DNA of 64,000 bases from Methylobacterium sp. Leaf465 (GTDB taxonomy: Bacteria; Pseudomonadota; Alphaproteobacteria; Rhizobiales; Beijerinckiaceae): assembly GCF_001424705.1 (NCBI RefSeq), contig NZ_LMRA01000012.1, forward strand, positions 90,370 to 154,369. Reading direction: 5' to 3'. Within the stretch, counting starts at the first letter, position 1. Every line of letters begins with the position of its first letter. This document shows, piece by piece, positions 28,521 through 37,257 of this stretch. The notes beneath the pieces were generated by a model. It was not told the DNA's origin, did no database searches, and saw nothing but the letters and a program-made list of their open reading frames with translations. Both the position numbers and the translations under genes were made by a program.

Positions 28521-31472
28521 ATGAGCCAGCCCGAGACCGACGCGCGCCTGCGCCGCGCCGCGGAGCTGGAGCGGGAGGCCGCGCGCCTGCGGGCCGAGGC
28601 CCGCCGCTCCGCCGAAGGGCCGGGCATCGGGCCGGATGAGGCCGGACCGGATGGGGCCGGGCCGGAGGCCGACCCGATCCCGCACCGGCAGGCGATCCTC
28701 GACAGCACGACCCGCTTCGCCATCCTGGGCACGGATCGCGACGGGGTGGTGACCGACTGGAACGCCGGCGCCGCCCGCCTCTTCGGCTGGCCCGCCGCCG
28801 CCATCCGCGGCCGCGGCATCGCCTGCCTGTTCACCCCCGAGGATCGCGCGATCGACCGGCCCGGGATCGAGATGCGCCTCGCCCTGGAGCAGGGCCGCGC
28901 CGAGGACGAGCGCTGGCACCTGCGCGCCGACGGCACGCGCTTCTGGGCCTCGGGCGAGATGATGCCCCTGCGGGACGGCGACGGCCGGCACATCGGCTAC
29001 GTCAAGGTCGTGAGCGACCGCACCGCGGAGCACCGGGCCGGGGACGCCCTGCAGAACGCGGAGATGCGCCTGCGCCGCGCCCAGGAGGCCGGCGGCATCG
29101 GCGTGTTCTCGGTGGGCATCGACGACGGCATCCTGCACCCGACCCCGGAATTCTGCCGCCTCTACGGGCTGCCCGTGGCCGCGACCTATCCGGCCTCGGT
29201 CTTCGAGCGCCTGGTCATCCCGGACGACTCGCACCTCGTCTCCACGGCGGAGAGCCGCCGGCGGGGCGAGCCGCCCCGGGACGTCGAGTACCGCATCCGC
29301 CGGCCCGACACCGGCGAACGCCGCTGGATCGCCCGCCGGGGCGAGATCGAGCGCGATGCCGCGGGGCGCCCGCTTCGGTTCTCCGGCGTCGCCCGGGACG
29401 TCACCGAGGCGCGCTCCGCCCGCGACGCCCTGGCCACCAGCGAGGCGCGCTACCGCGCCCTGTTCGAGGCCGTCGACGACGGCTTCTGCATCATCGAGTT
29501 CTTCGACGGGCCGCACGGCCCCTTGAGCGACTACGTCCACGTCGAGGCCAATGCCGGCTACGAGCGCCACACCGGCATCCCGGACATCGTCGGCCGCACC
29601 CTGCGCGACCTCGCGCCGGCGGAGGCCGAGGGCTGGCTCGAGCTCTACGGCGGCGTCCTGCGCACCGGCACCGCGATCCGGTTCGAGCGCGCCTTTCCCC
29701 TGGCCGGGCGTCACATCGAGGTCTCCGCCGCCCGGATCGAGCCGGCGAGCCGGCGCCAGGTCTCGGTGCTGTTCCGGGACATCTCGGCCCGCCGCCGGGC
29801 GGAGGACGCCCTGCGCGCCAGCGAGGCCCTGGCCCGGGAGAACATCGAGCGGGTGCAGCTCGCTCTGGCCGCCGGGGCGATCATCGGCACCTGGCTCTGG
29901 GACCTGCCCACCGACCGCTTCAGCGTCGACGAGGCCTTCGCCCGCAGCTTCGGCCTCGATCCCGCCGCCGGGCGCGAGGGCCTGAGCCTCGCCCAGGTGG
30001 TGGAGACCGTGCACCCGGACGACCGCGCCGGCCTCGCCGAAGCCATCGAGGCCGCGATCGCCCGGGGCGGCGCCTACGCGCACCAGTACCGGACCCGCCG
30101 CGCCGACGGGCGCTACTACTGGCTCGAAGCCAACGGACGCGTCGAGCACGGCCCGGACGGCACCCCCTTACGCTTTCCCGGCGTGCTCATCGACGTGGAG
30201 GAGCGCCGGGCCGGCGAGGCCGAGCGCGCGCGCGTCACCGAGCAGCTGCGCAGCCTCAACGAGACCCTGGAGCAGCGGGTCGCGGAACGCACGGCCGAGC
30301 TGATGCGGGCCGAGGAGGCCCTGCGCCAGTCGCAGAAGATGGAGGCGGTGGGCCAGCTCACGGGCGGCCTCGCCCACGACTTCAACAACATGTTGGCGGG
30401 CATCGTCGGCTCCCTCGAGCTGATGCAGACCCGGATGCTCCAGGGAAGGGTCGGCGACCTGGAGCGCTACATCGGCGCCGCGCAGGGGGCGGCGCGCCGG
30501 GCCGCCGCCCTGACCCACCGGCTCCTCGCCTTCTCGCGCCGCCAGACCCTGGCCCCGAAGCCCACCGACGTGAACCGCCTCGTCGAGGGCATGGCGGAGC
30601 TGGTGCGCCGCACGGTGGGGCCGGCGGTGTCGGTGGAGGTGGTGGGCGCGGCCGGCCTGTGGCCGACCCTCGTGGACCCGAGCCAGCTCGAGAACGCCCT
30701 CCTGAACCTCTGCATCAACGCCCGCGACGCCATGCCGGACGGCGGCCGCATCGTGGTCGAGACCGGCAACCGCTGGCTCGATGCCCGCGCGGCGCGGGAG
30801 CGCGACCTGGAGCCGGGCCAGTACGTCTCCCTCTGCGTCTCGGACAACGGCACCGGCATGACGCCCGACGTCGCCGCCAAGGCCTTCGACCCGTTCTTCA
30901 CCACGAAGCCCCTCGGCGAGGGCACCGGCCTCGGCCTGTCGATGATCTACGGCTTCGCCAAGCAGTCGGGCGGCCAGGTGCGGATCTACTCCGAGCCCGG
31001 CGCGGGCACGATGGTGTGCATCTACCTGCCGCGCCATCTCGGCGCGGCGGAGGGGGTGGAGACGGTGCCGGACCTGTCGGAGGCGGCCCGGGCCAAGGTC
31101 GGCGAGACGGTGCTGGTGGTGGACGACGAGCCCACCGTCCGGATGCTGGTGACCGAGGTGCTGGAGGATCTCGGCTACGCCGCCATCGAGGCGGCCGACG
31201 GTGCCTCGGGCCTCAAGGTGCTGCAATCCGATGTGCGCATCGACCTCCTCGTCACCGATGTCGGCCTGCCCGGCGGCATGAACGGCCGCCAGATGGCGGA
31301 GGCGGCCCTGGTGTCCCGCCCGGGCCTGAAGGTGCTGTTCATCACCGGCTATGCCGAGAACGCCGCCCTCAACCACGGCCACCTCGCCCCCGGCATGCAG
31401 GTGCTGGTCAAGCCCTTCGCGCTCGAGGCCCTGGCCACCCGCATCCGCGGCCTGATCGAGGGGGCCGCGTGA
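28521..31472 (+). CDS. Multi-PAS hybrid sensor histidine kinase/response regulator
   Basis: 983 aa, cytosolic (no membrane helices). An N-terminal coiled coil (~residues 5-35) precedes four PAS domains (about 57-170, 180-300, 305-430, 440-570). A second coiled coil ends in QRVAERTAELMRAEEALRQSQKMEAVG. The kinase core has GGLAHDFNNMLAGIVGSLE (His ~619), NLCINARDAMPDGG, DNGTGM and GEGTGLGLSMIYGF. The C-terminal receiver has VVDDEPT and LLVTDVGLPGG (Asp ~913) and the Lys in VKPFA. GGAAGGAGG lies before ATG 28521. No cognate regulator is adjacent, and the attached receiver suggests a phosphorelay. Its C-terminal half closely matches the kinase at 34.3-36.8 kb. Confidence 0.92.
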   Translation: MSQPETDARLRRAAELEREAARLRAEARRSAEGPGIGPDEAGPDGAGPEADPIPHRQAILDSTTRFAILGTDRDGVVTDWNAGAARLFGWPAAAIRGRGIACLFTPEDRAIDRPGIEMRLALEQGRAEDERWHLRADGTRFWASGEMMPLRDGDGRHIGYVKVVSDRTAEHRAGDALQNAEMRLRRAQEAGGIGVFSVGIDDGILHPTPEFCRLYGLPVAATYPASVFERLVIPDDSHLVSTAESRRRGEPPRDVEYRIRRPDTGERRWIARRGEIERDAAGRPLRFSGVARDVTEARSARDALATSEARYRALFEAVDDGFCIIEFFDGPHGPLSDYVHVEANAGYERHTGIPDIVGRTLRDLAPAEAEGWLELYGGVLRTGTAIRFERAFPLAGRHIEVSAARIEPASRRQVSVLFRDISARRRAEDALRASEALARENIERVQLALAAGAIIGTWLWDLPTDRFSVDEAFARSFGLDPAAGREGLSLAQVVETVHPDDRAGLAEAIEAAIARGGAYAHQYRTRRADGRYYWLEANGRVEHGPDGTPLRFPGVLIDVEERRAGEAERARVTEQLRSLNETLEQRVAERTAELMRAEEALRQSQKMEAVGQLTGGLAHDFNNMLAGIVGSLELMQTRMLQGRVGDLERYIGAAQGAARRAAALTHRLLAFSRRQTLAPKPTDVNRLVEGMAELVRRTVGPAVSVEVVGAAGLWPTLVDPSQLENALLNLCINARDAMPDGGRIVVETGNRWLDARAARERDLEPGQYVSLCVSDNGTGMTPDVAAKAFDPFFTTKPLGEGTGLGLSMIYGFAKQSGGQVRIYSEPGAGTMVCIYLPRHLGAAEGVETVPDLSEAARAKVGETVLVVDDEPTVRMLVTEVLEDLGYAAIEAADGASGLKVLQSDVRIDLLVTDVGLPGGMNGRQMAEAALVSRPGLKVLFITGYAENAALNHGHLAPGMQVLVKPFALEALATRIRGLIEGAA

Positions 31473-31489
31473 TGACCCTCGCCGGTTGA

Positions 31490-31625
31490 TTCCTCGGGCG
31501 CTTCTCGCGCGCGGGTCCCCTCCGGGAGGGAGAGGGACAGGGTGAAGTGCGGGACCGCGTCGGATGGGCCACGCCCCTCACCCCGACCCCTTCTCACACC
31601 GGAGAGCGACGGCCCGCCGAGATCG
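31490..31625. repeat. GC-rich dispersed repeat-like gap sequence
   Basis: The gap between the hybrid kinase and the convergent transporter gene (31473-31799) holds no gene I recognise. It starts with a ccccctccgggagggagaggga-type hairpin, and the stretch cctcaccccgaccccttctcac resembles the CTCACC...GAGAAGG repeats at 56.0 kb. Short frames on the plus strand here look spurious. Confidence 0.45.
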
Positions 31626-31799
31626 CTGCCGCGGGCCCCGTCCGGGTCCAACGCCTGTTCGGCCGTCTCCCGAACTCGCGGCGCGTCGCAACTGGCTGTA
31701 ACTGCCCGGACGGCAACGATCCGGCCGCCGTCGCCCGCGTTGCCGGTGTCATCGCAGGCGGCTGAGTGAGTCCCCCCCACCAAAACGGGAATCGCCGGT

Positions 31800-32720
31800 T
31801 CATCCCCGTCCTTTCGCACCGAGCGCGATTCCGACCAGGATGGTGAGCGCCGCGACGACGAGCCGCGGATCCAGCCCTTCGGCCAGGATGACAGCCGACA
31901 GACCGATCCCCACGGCAGGCGTCGCAAGAACACCGAGAGATGCGGTGGTCGCCGGCACGCGCCGGTTCACGACCGTCATGGCCCAGAACCCGAGCGCTGT
32001 TCCGATGACGCCGTTGTAGGTGAGCGCCAGCAGCGCGGGCGTCCCGATCCGCGTCGGCGGTGCACCCTCGACCGTGAGCGCCAGGATCACAAGGACGATG
32101 GTCGCGAGCAGGCATTGCCAGGGCATGAGCTGGAGCGGCGTCGCCTCCCAGCGATGGGCCCGGGTGTAGACGATGCTGACCGACCAGCAGAGCGCGGCCA
32201 CGATCACCAAGCCGTTCCCGAAAAGGACCGCCGCGTCCCCCCACGCGAAGCTGCCCGGCTCGAAGAGCACCAGCAGGCCGGCGATGCCGACCGCGATGCC
32301 GGCGACTTGCCGCGCGGACACGCGCTCGCCGAGGAAGAAGAAGGCGGCGGGCGCGACCCAGAGCGGGGTGGTGTAGCCCAGCACGATGGCGCGGCTCGCC
32401 GGAACGAAGACGAGCCCCGCCGTCATGAGGCTCGCGAAGGCGACCATGTGAAAGAGCGCGATCACGAGGATGACCGGCAGGTCGGCCCGGGACGGCAAGA
32501 CAAGCTGTCGGGCCGCAAACAGGGATGGGAACAGGACGAGAGCGGCCAGCGCAGTGCGGATGGCGACTGCCCAGAGCGGCGTGACCTCCCGTACCGCCAG
32601 CTTCATGACGACCCAGTTGAGGCTCCAGGCCAGGACCACGAAGGCGAAGAGGCCGATGGTGGAGAGGGCAGAGGCCGAATCCCGCTTTTGGGCGGGGAGA
32701 GCGGCAGTGGGTGCGGGCAT
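31800..32720 (-). CDS. EamA/DMT-family transporter
   Basis: 306 aa with ten hydrophobic helices arranged as two EamA repeats. The first begins LSTIGLFAFVVLAWSLNWVVMKLAVREV; the second contains CWSVSIVYTRAHRWEATPLQLMPWQ. Typical repeat endings are ASRAIVLGYTTPLWVAPAAFFFLGERVSARQVAGIAVGIAGLLVLF and ATTASLGVLATPAVGIGLSAVILAEGLDPRLVVAALTILVGIA. Such proteins export amino acids or other metabolites. ATG 32720 is the first methionine of the conserved part. It is divergent from a TetR gene, with a palindromic operator in the 60-base gap, so it is probably TetR-repressed. Confidence 0.9.
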   Translation of the reverse strand: MPAPTAALPAQKRDSASALSTIGLFAFVVLAWSLNWVVMKLAVREVTPLWAVAIRTALAALVLFPSLFAARQLVLPSRADLPVILVIALFHMVAFASLMTAGLVFVPASRAIVLGYTTPLWVAPAAFFFLGERVSARQVAGIAVGIAGLLVLFEPGSFAWGDAAVLFGNGLVIVAALCWSVSIVYTRAHRWEATPLQLMPWQCLLATIVLVILALTVEGAPPTRIGTPALLALTYNGVIGTALGFWAMTVVNRRVPATTASLGVLATPAVGIGLSAVILAEGLDPRLVVAALTILVGIALGAKGRG

Positions 32721-32733
32721 CGCGGCGGCCTCA

Positions 32734-32753
32734 TGTAGACAGGTCTGTCTACA
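32734..32753. promoter_or_regulatory. TetR operator palindrome between transporter and regulator genes
   Basis: TGTAGACAG-gt-CTGTCTACA is a perfect 9+9 bp inverted repeat, 14 bases from the transporter ATG. A second half-site, CTGTCTACA, lies at 32773-32781 on the regulator side. Its size and position fit a TetR dimer site repressing both genes. Confidence 0.8.
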
Positions 32754-32780
32754 CTGTCTCACATGGGACGGCCTGTCTAC

Positions 32781-33407
32781 ATGGTCGGGATGACATCAGA
32801 CCCAGGCACCGCGGCATCCGCTCCCATCCCGGCCCGGGATCGCATCCTGCGGACGGCACAGGATCTCTTCTACAGACAAGGCATCCGCGCCACCGGCATC
32901 GACCGGATCATCGCGGAGGCGGGGGTGACGAAGGTGACCTTTTATCGGCACTTCCCCTCCAAGGACGTCTTGATCCGGGCTTATCTGGAGCGGCGGCACG
33001 TGGCCTGGATGGCTTGGTTCCGCGCGGCGCTCTCGTCCGCCCGCGCCGCCCAGCCGGAGGCAGAGCGCAGGGAGGCACCGCTGGTGCCCGTGCTCGACGC
33101 CGCGCGAGCGTGGTTCGGCCTCGCCGACTTCCGGGGGTGCGCCTTCGCCAACACGGTCGCGGAGGCGGGGGAGGCCGCCTTGCCACTCGCCGGCATCGCG
33201 GCGCAGCACAAGCACGAGGTGCGGGATGCGATTGCGGCGCTGTTGCCCCCGACCGCGAGGGGTCGCGCCGAGATCGCCTGGGCCGCCACTCTGGCCCTGG
33301 ACGGAGCGGCTGTGAACGCGCAGTTCGGCGAAGCTTCCGCGGCTGCGGCACTGGATGGCCTCCGCAGCCTTCTCGATGCCCTCGGCTCGCGCCCGTCCCT
33401 TCCATGA
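32781..33407 (+). CDS. TetR-family transcriptional regulator
   Basis: About 208 aa. The N-terminal helix-turn-helix reads ARDRILRTAQDLFYRQGIRATGIDRIIAEAGVTKVTFYRHFPSKDVLIRAYLE, standard TetR. The C-terminal ligand domain contains DFRGCAFANTVAEAGEAALPLAGIAAQHK. Three in-frame ATGs exist (32763, 32781, 32790). The first would place an operator half-site inside the gene and has no ribosome site; 32781 has GGACGG upstream, and 32790 is also possible. It most likely represses the divergent EamA transporter and itself. Confidence 0.88.
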   Translation: MVGMTSDPGTAASAPIPARDRILRTAQDLFYRQGIRATGIDRIIAEAGVTKVTFYRHFPSKDVLIRAYLERRHVAWMAWFRAALSSARAAQPEAERREAPLVPVLDAARAWFGLADFRGCAFANTVAEAGEAALPLAGIAAQHKHEVRDAIAALLPPTARGRAEIAWAATLALDGAAVNAQFGEASAAAALDGLRSLLDALGSRPSLP

Positions 33408-33495
33408 GGGTCCGCTTTCCGCCCCGCGCCGGACTGGCCGAAAGCCCATGAACGACCGCGTCCGGGAAGCGCCGGCGGCTGTCTCTGCGGCTTCC

Positions 33496-33613
33496 CCGGG
33501 TCGCAACCTGCCCCCGATGGTCCAGCGGAGGCAGGCGCTCCCGGACTCCGCCGACCCTTCGCCGACCTTCCGCTGCGCCGCGCGCTTCAGGCAAATCCCG
33601 TCAGGTGGCGCGG
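33496..33613 (-). pseudogene. Degenerate copy of the 3' end of the hisN-like gene (direct repeat, left)
   Basis: This stretch matches 37154-37257, in the same orientation, at roughly three bases in four. It includes a 25-base exact block (33586-33610 = 37230-37254) that in the intact gene covers the last codons and stop (RHLTGFA-stop). Just upstream in the reading direction, a 4-base shift breaks the frame. Weaker similarity extends about 40 bases further left. Nothing else in the surrounding 33408-33747 looks like a gene. Confidence 0.7.
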
Positions 33614-33747
33614 GCTGCGTGGTCCACTCTGCCGGCGGATCGCGGACTGGGCGATCACGGGTGACGCGCCGGTGCTCGGCATCCGGCTGCGGCGGGTGAC
33701 CGTGTGAACGGCCGTTGAGGAGGGGGTGCGGACCTGATGCGTCGCGT

Positions 33748-34026
33748 TCAAAGCTCGCGTCGGCGCGTGCCAGCCCTGTCGCCTTCGATAAACCGGCGGA
33801 TGACTTCTTTCTCCTTAGCCATGTCGCCTGTGGAAACGCGCCCGAAAAGACGATCGAGCCAGATGGACGTGAAGAAGACCAGGACCCAGCCTATCGAAAA
33901 CAAGAGGAATTCGGTTTCAACAGCGTAGATTTTCCCATAGCAAGCCCTGACGAGCATCTGAGATGCAGAGGCGATTGGATAAAACCAGAAAAGCGTCCAG
34001 TTCGAGGGCATCGGATAGCTCCACAT
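33748..34026 (-). CDS. Small membrane protein, 92 aa, atypical composition
   Basis: Not recognised. From ATG 34026 it reads MWSYPMPSNWTLFWFYPIAS, then a loop, then a strongly hydrophobic helix (LFSIGWVLVFFTSIWLDRLF), and ends in a charged tail (MAKEKEVIRRFIEGDRAGTRRREL). One or two membrane segments are likely. The DNA is visibly less GC-rich than its surroundings and uses A/T-ending codons, which suggests recent transfer. It lies inside the segment bounded by the hisN-derived direct repeats. An alternative start at 34053 adds nine residues. Confidence 0.5.
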   Translation of the reverse strand: MWSYPMPSNWTLFWFYPIASASQMLVRACYGKIYAVETEFLLFSIGWVLVFFTSIWLDRLFGRVSTGDMAKEKEVIRRFIEGDRAGTRRREL

Positions 34027-34272
34027 GCTGAAATTGTACGATGCGGAACTCAACGAACTTTTATCGGGGAAGCGCCAAATTGAACTTCCATCACAGGGTT
34101 TCGGCAGCCCTGTACAGGCAGGGCCGTTTCATAGTGCAGCACCGATTGGAACACTGTGGCTGCCGTCCGCAATGGGTGGTATCGAGATGGTCTGCTTTCG
34201 GACGGCAATCCCTTTAAGCGGACGTTGCCGCCGCGCCCGCTCACGATCCATAGCAGCCCGTCAGCTCCGGCA
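34027..34272. other. Gap with no convincing gene
   Basis: About 245 bases of mixed composition between the small membrane protein and the hybrid kinase stop. One short leftward frame (64 codons at 34050-34244) shows no recognisable family. Confidence 0.4.
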
Positions 34273-36774
34273 TTACCGCCTCGCCTCGCGCCCCGCCTCG
34301 ATCATCGAGCGGATGCGCGCCGCCATCGTCTCGATGGCGAACGGCTTCGTCAGCACCCCCATACCGGGCGCTAGATGGCTGTTGCCCAGCACTGCATTCT
34401 CGGCGTAGCCGGTGATGAACAGCACTCTGAGGTCCGGTCTGGAAACACGGGCGGCATCGGCCATCTGCCGCCCGTTCATGCCGCCGGGCAGGCCGACGTC
34501 GCTAACCAGGAGGTCGATGCGCACGTTCGACTGCAGGATCCTAAGCCCGGCCGCGCTGTCTCCGGCCTCGATGGCCGTGTAGCCGAGATCCTCCAGGATG
34601 TCGGTGACGAGCATGCGCACGGTCGGCTCGTCGTCGACCACCAGCACCGTCTCGCCCTGCTCGGAACGTGGCAGTACGACTGCTGGAACCATAGCGGAGC
34701 CATACGGCACCTCACCGTAGTGGCGCGGTAGGTAGATTGAGACTGTCGTCCCCGCGCCGACCTCGGAGTATATGCGCACCTGTCCGCCCGACTGCTGCGC
34801 GAAGCCGTAGATCATCGACAGCCCAAGACCGGTGCCCTCGCCGATAGGCTTGGTTGTGAAGAACGGCTCGAAGACCCGTGCCATAACCTCGGGCGGCATG
34901 CCGGTGCCGGTGTCGGTGACGCTGAGCGTGAGGTACTGTCCCTCCGGCACGTCCTGCTGCCGCGCCGCACGCTCGTCCAGCCACTTATTGGACGTCTCGA
35001 TGGTAATGGTGCCCCCGTCAGGCATTGCGTCGCGGGCGTTGATGCAGAGGTTCAGCAGCGCATTCTCGAGCTGGGACGGGTCGACCAGGGTGGGCCAGAC
35101 CCCTGAAGCGCCGACAACCTCGACGGCGATGCCCGGACCGACCGTGCGCTGGATCAGCTCCTGCATGCCGAGAGTCAAACGGTTCACATCCGTAGGCCTG
35201 GGATCGAGCGTCTGCCGGCGCGAGAAGGCGAGCAAGCGATGCGTCAGGGCTGCCGCCCGTTTCGAGGCGCCTTGCGCGGCGGCCATGTAGCGCTCGATGT
35301 CGTGGAACCGTCCCTGCTGCATGCGGGACTGCATCATCTCCAGCGAGCCGGATATGCCCGCCAGTAGGTTGTTGAAGTCGTGCGCGAGCCCACCGGTGAG
35401 CTGCCCGACCGCTTCCATCTTCTGCGCCTGCCGCAAAGCCTCCTGCGTGACGGCGAGTTCTGCTTCGGCGCGGAGCCGGGCCGAGATGTCCCGCGCGTAA
35501 TGGAACGCCCCGATGACCCGACCCTGTTCGTCCCGCAGCGGCGAGTAGGAGACCTCCCAGCGAGGCTTGGCCAGACGAGGGTCGCCGAACTCCTCGGTGA
35601 CCGTGTACGCCTCCCCCGTCAGAGCTCGCGCCATCAACCCACGCATGATCGGGGCCTGGTCGGGCGGGAACAGGTCGGGGAACACATCGCCGAGCGCGAC
35701 CCGACGTCCGAAGATCCGATAGAACTCGTCGCTATGCGACCGGTTAAAGTCGATCAGCCGATAGTCCGTGTCGAAGGCGCAGATTGGGTCGGCATTCGAC
35801 TGGATCATGTCGCGCGAGAGTTGCAGTTCCGCCGTCCTGGCGCGGACCTGAGCCTCCAACGTCGCGTTGAGGTCGCGCAGGCCCCGCTCGGCAGCGTGCT
35901 GCGCGCTGATATCGGTGTTGGTGCCGAACCAACGGACGAGCTCGCCAGCCTCGTTGCGGATCGGTTCGGCGCGGGTGAGGAACGGCCGGTACTCGCCCGA
36001 GGCCGAGCGCAGGTGATAGACGCCTTCCCATGCTTCCCCGGCAGCCCAGCGCGCCCCGACCTCGGCGATGATGCGCTCGATCTGGTCCGGCAGGTGGACG
36101 TCGCGCCAGCCCCAACCCTGCATGACTTCGAGGGTCGTGCCGGTGTATTCATACCATCTTCGATTGTACCAGAAGATGTGCCCGTCCGGCTCCGCCATCC
36201 ATGCCAGTTGGCTGACGTTCTCGGCCAGGGCCTGGAACTCGCGCACCTTTTCCCCGAGCTCCCTCTCGCGCTGCCGCAAGGCGGTCTCGGTATGCACCCG
36301 CCGGGTTGTCTCGGTGCAGGCGCAGAACATGCCCGCTACGGTGCCGTCCTCGCCCCGCAACGGCGAGTACGAGAACGTGAACCAGGTCTGCTCGTCGAAG
36401 CCGTTCCGCGCCATGCGGAGCGGCATGTCTTCCATGTAGATCGCCTCGCCGTCGAGGGCCCGCCGGACGATGGGTTCGATGTCGGTCCATATCTCCGGCC
36501 AGACGTCTCGGAAGGCGCATCCGAGCGCGGCGGGATGCTTGCTCCCCAAGATCTGGACGTAGGCGTCGTTGTAGAGGAAACCGAGGTCCGGCCCCCAAGC
36601 CATGAACATCGGGAATGCGGAACCCAACATCAAACTGACGCTCGCCCGTAACGGCGCGGACCATGTCTCTGGCCGGCCGAGGGGTGAAAGTGTCCAATCA
36701 TGGGCACGCATCAGCGCACCCACTCCCTTATCGCCAGCGAGGAACGCGGTTTCACGACCGACCATGTCAGCCAC
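34273..36774 (-). CDS. PAS hybrid sensor histidine kinase/response regulator
   Basis: 833 aa, no membrane helices. Three PAS regions (about 25-150, 165-290, 325-440) precede the kinase core GGLAHDFNNLLAGISGSLEMMQSRM (His ~465), NLCINARDAMPDGG, DTGTGM and GEGTGLGLSMIYGF. A C-terminal receiver follows with VVDDEPT and LLVSDVGLPGG (Asp ~759). The C-terminal half is a clear paralogue of the kinase at 28.5-31.5 kb, but the DNA is less GC-rich, so it was probably acquired separately. The GTG start (36774) overlaps the stop of the ParD-like gene by eight bases; ATG 36765 is an alternative. Translational coupling to that small gene is likely. Confidence 0.9.
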   Translation of the reverse strand: MADMVGRETAFLAGDKGVGALMRAHDWTLSPLGRPETWSAPLRASVSLMLGSAFPMFMAWGPDLGFLYNDAYVQILGSKHPAALGCAFRDVWPEIWTDIEPIVRRALDGEAIYMEDMPLRMARNGFDEQTWFTFSYSPLRGEDGTVAGMFCACTETTRRVHTETALRQRERELGEKVREFQALAENVSQLAWMAEPDGHIFWYNRRWYEYTGTTLEVMQGWGWRDVHLPDQIERIIAEVGARWAAGEAWEGVYHLRSASGEYRPFLTRAEPIRNEAGELVRWFGTNTDISAQHAAERGLRDLNATLEAQVRARTAELQLSRDMIQSNADPICAFDTDYRLIDFNRSHSDEFYRIFGRRVALGDVFPDLFPPDQAPIMRGLMARALTGEAYTVTEEFGDPRLAKPRWEVSYSPLRDEQGRVIGAFHYARDISARLRAEAELAVTQEALRQAQKMEAVGQLTGGLAHDFNNLLAGISGSLEMMQSRMQQGRFHDIERYMAAAQGASKRAAALTHRLLAFSRRQTLDPRPTDVNRLTLGMQELIQRTVGPGIAVEVVGASGVWPTLVDPSQLENALLNLCINARDAMPDGGTITIETSNKWLDERAARQQDVPEGQYLTLSVTDTGTGMPPEVMARVFEPFFTTKPIGEGTGLGLSMIYGFAQQSGGQVRIYSEVGAGTTVSIYLPRHYGEVPYGSAMVPAVVLPRSEQGETVLVVDDEPTVRMLVTDILEDLGYTAIEAGDSAAGLRILQSNVRIDLLVSDVGLPGGMNGRQMADAARVSRPDLRVLFITGYAENAVLGNSHLAPGMGVLTKPFAIETMAARIRSMIEAGREARR

Positions 36775-36964
36775 GGCTCGCCTCGTCGTGGGCCACAGGT
36801 CTTCTCATCGCCGTGAGGGTTGCCGCTTCGTCACGCTCCAGCAGGCGAAGCGCGGACCGCATAACCTCACTGATGCTGCGGTAGCGGCCGGACGCGAGGA
36901 ATGCGCAAAGGAGCGCGTCCTGTTCCGGGGTGATCGAGACGGTAACGGTTCGGCGCACGGACAT
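36767..36964 (-). CDS. ParD/CopG-type ribbon-helix-helix protein, 65 aa
   Basis: The sequence MSVRRTVTVSITPEQDALLCAFLASGRYRSISEVMRSALRLLERDEAA is a standard ParD-like antitoxin ribbon-helix-helix, with a C-terminal tail that normally neutralises a ParE toxin. No ParE-like gene lies downstream; instead its stop overlaps the start of a hybrid histidine kinase. It could be an orphan antitoxin or a small transcription factor controlling this pair. Its start (ATG 36964) is preceded by an AT-richer leader that probably carries the promoter. Confidence 0.75.
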   Translation of the reverse strand: MSVRRTVTVSITPEQDALLCAFLASGRYRSISEVMRSALRLLERDEAATLTAMRRPVAHDEASRG

Positions 36965-37153
36965 CGATAAGCCATGCCTGCCGGGGCTTGTTCTTACAAG
37001 CGCGACACGGCCACGGATGCACCTACAGCACTTTAGGTTTCCAGTCCCGGCGCAATCCTGGAACGTCCGCCAACCGCCGCCAGCTGAAGTTGCTGGTGGG
37101 CTGACGAACGGCTGCTTCGAAGAAAGCGCCGGCGACGGTCCTAGCGGCCGGGT

Positions 37154-37257
37154 CGGGTCGCAACCGGCCCCCCGATGACCAGGCGGAGGGCGCGCTCCCG
37201 GGATTCGCCGACCCTCCGAGCTCCGCGCCTCAGGCAAATCCCGTCAGGTGGCGCAGG
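37154..37257. repeat. Direct repeat, right copy (3' end of hisN-like gene and downstream)
   Basis: Intact counterpart of the degenerate copy at 33496-33613. The two copies bound a ~3.6-kb segment holding the small membrane protein, hybrid kinase and ParD-like gene. This is the pattern expected when DNA integrates at, and duplicates, the end of a gene. Confidence 0.65.

Noticed and set aside
33613..33707. Short rightward frame ending in ADWAITGDAPVLGIRLRRVTV
   Set aside because: It looks somewhat protein-like, but it has no start or ribosome site within a plausible distance and no family I recognise; too short to annotate.
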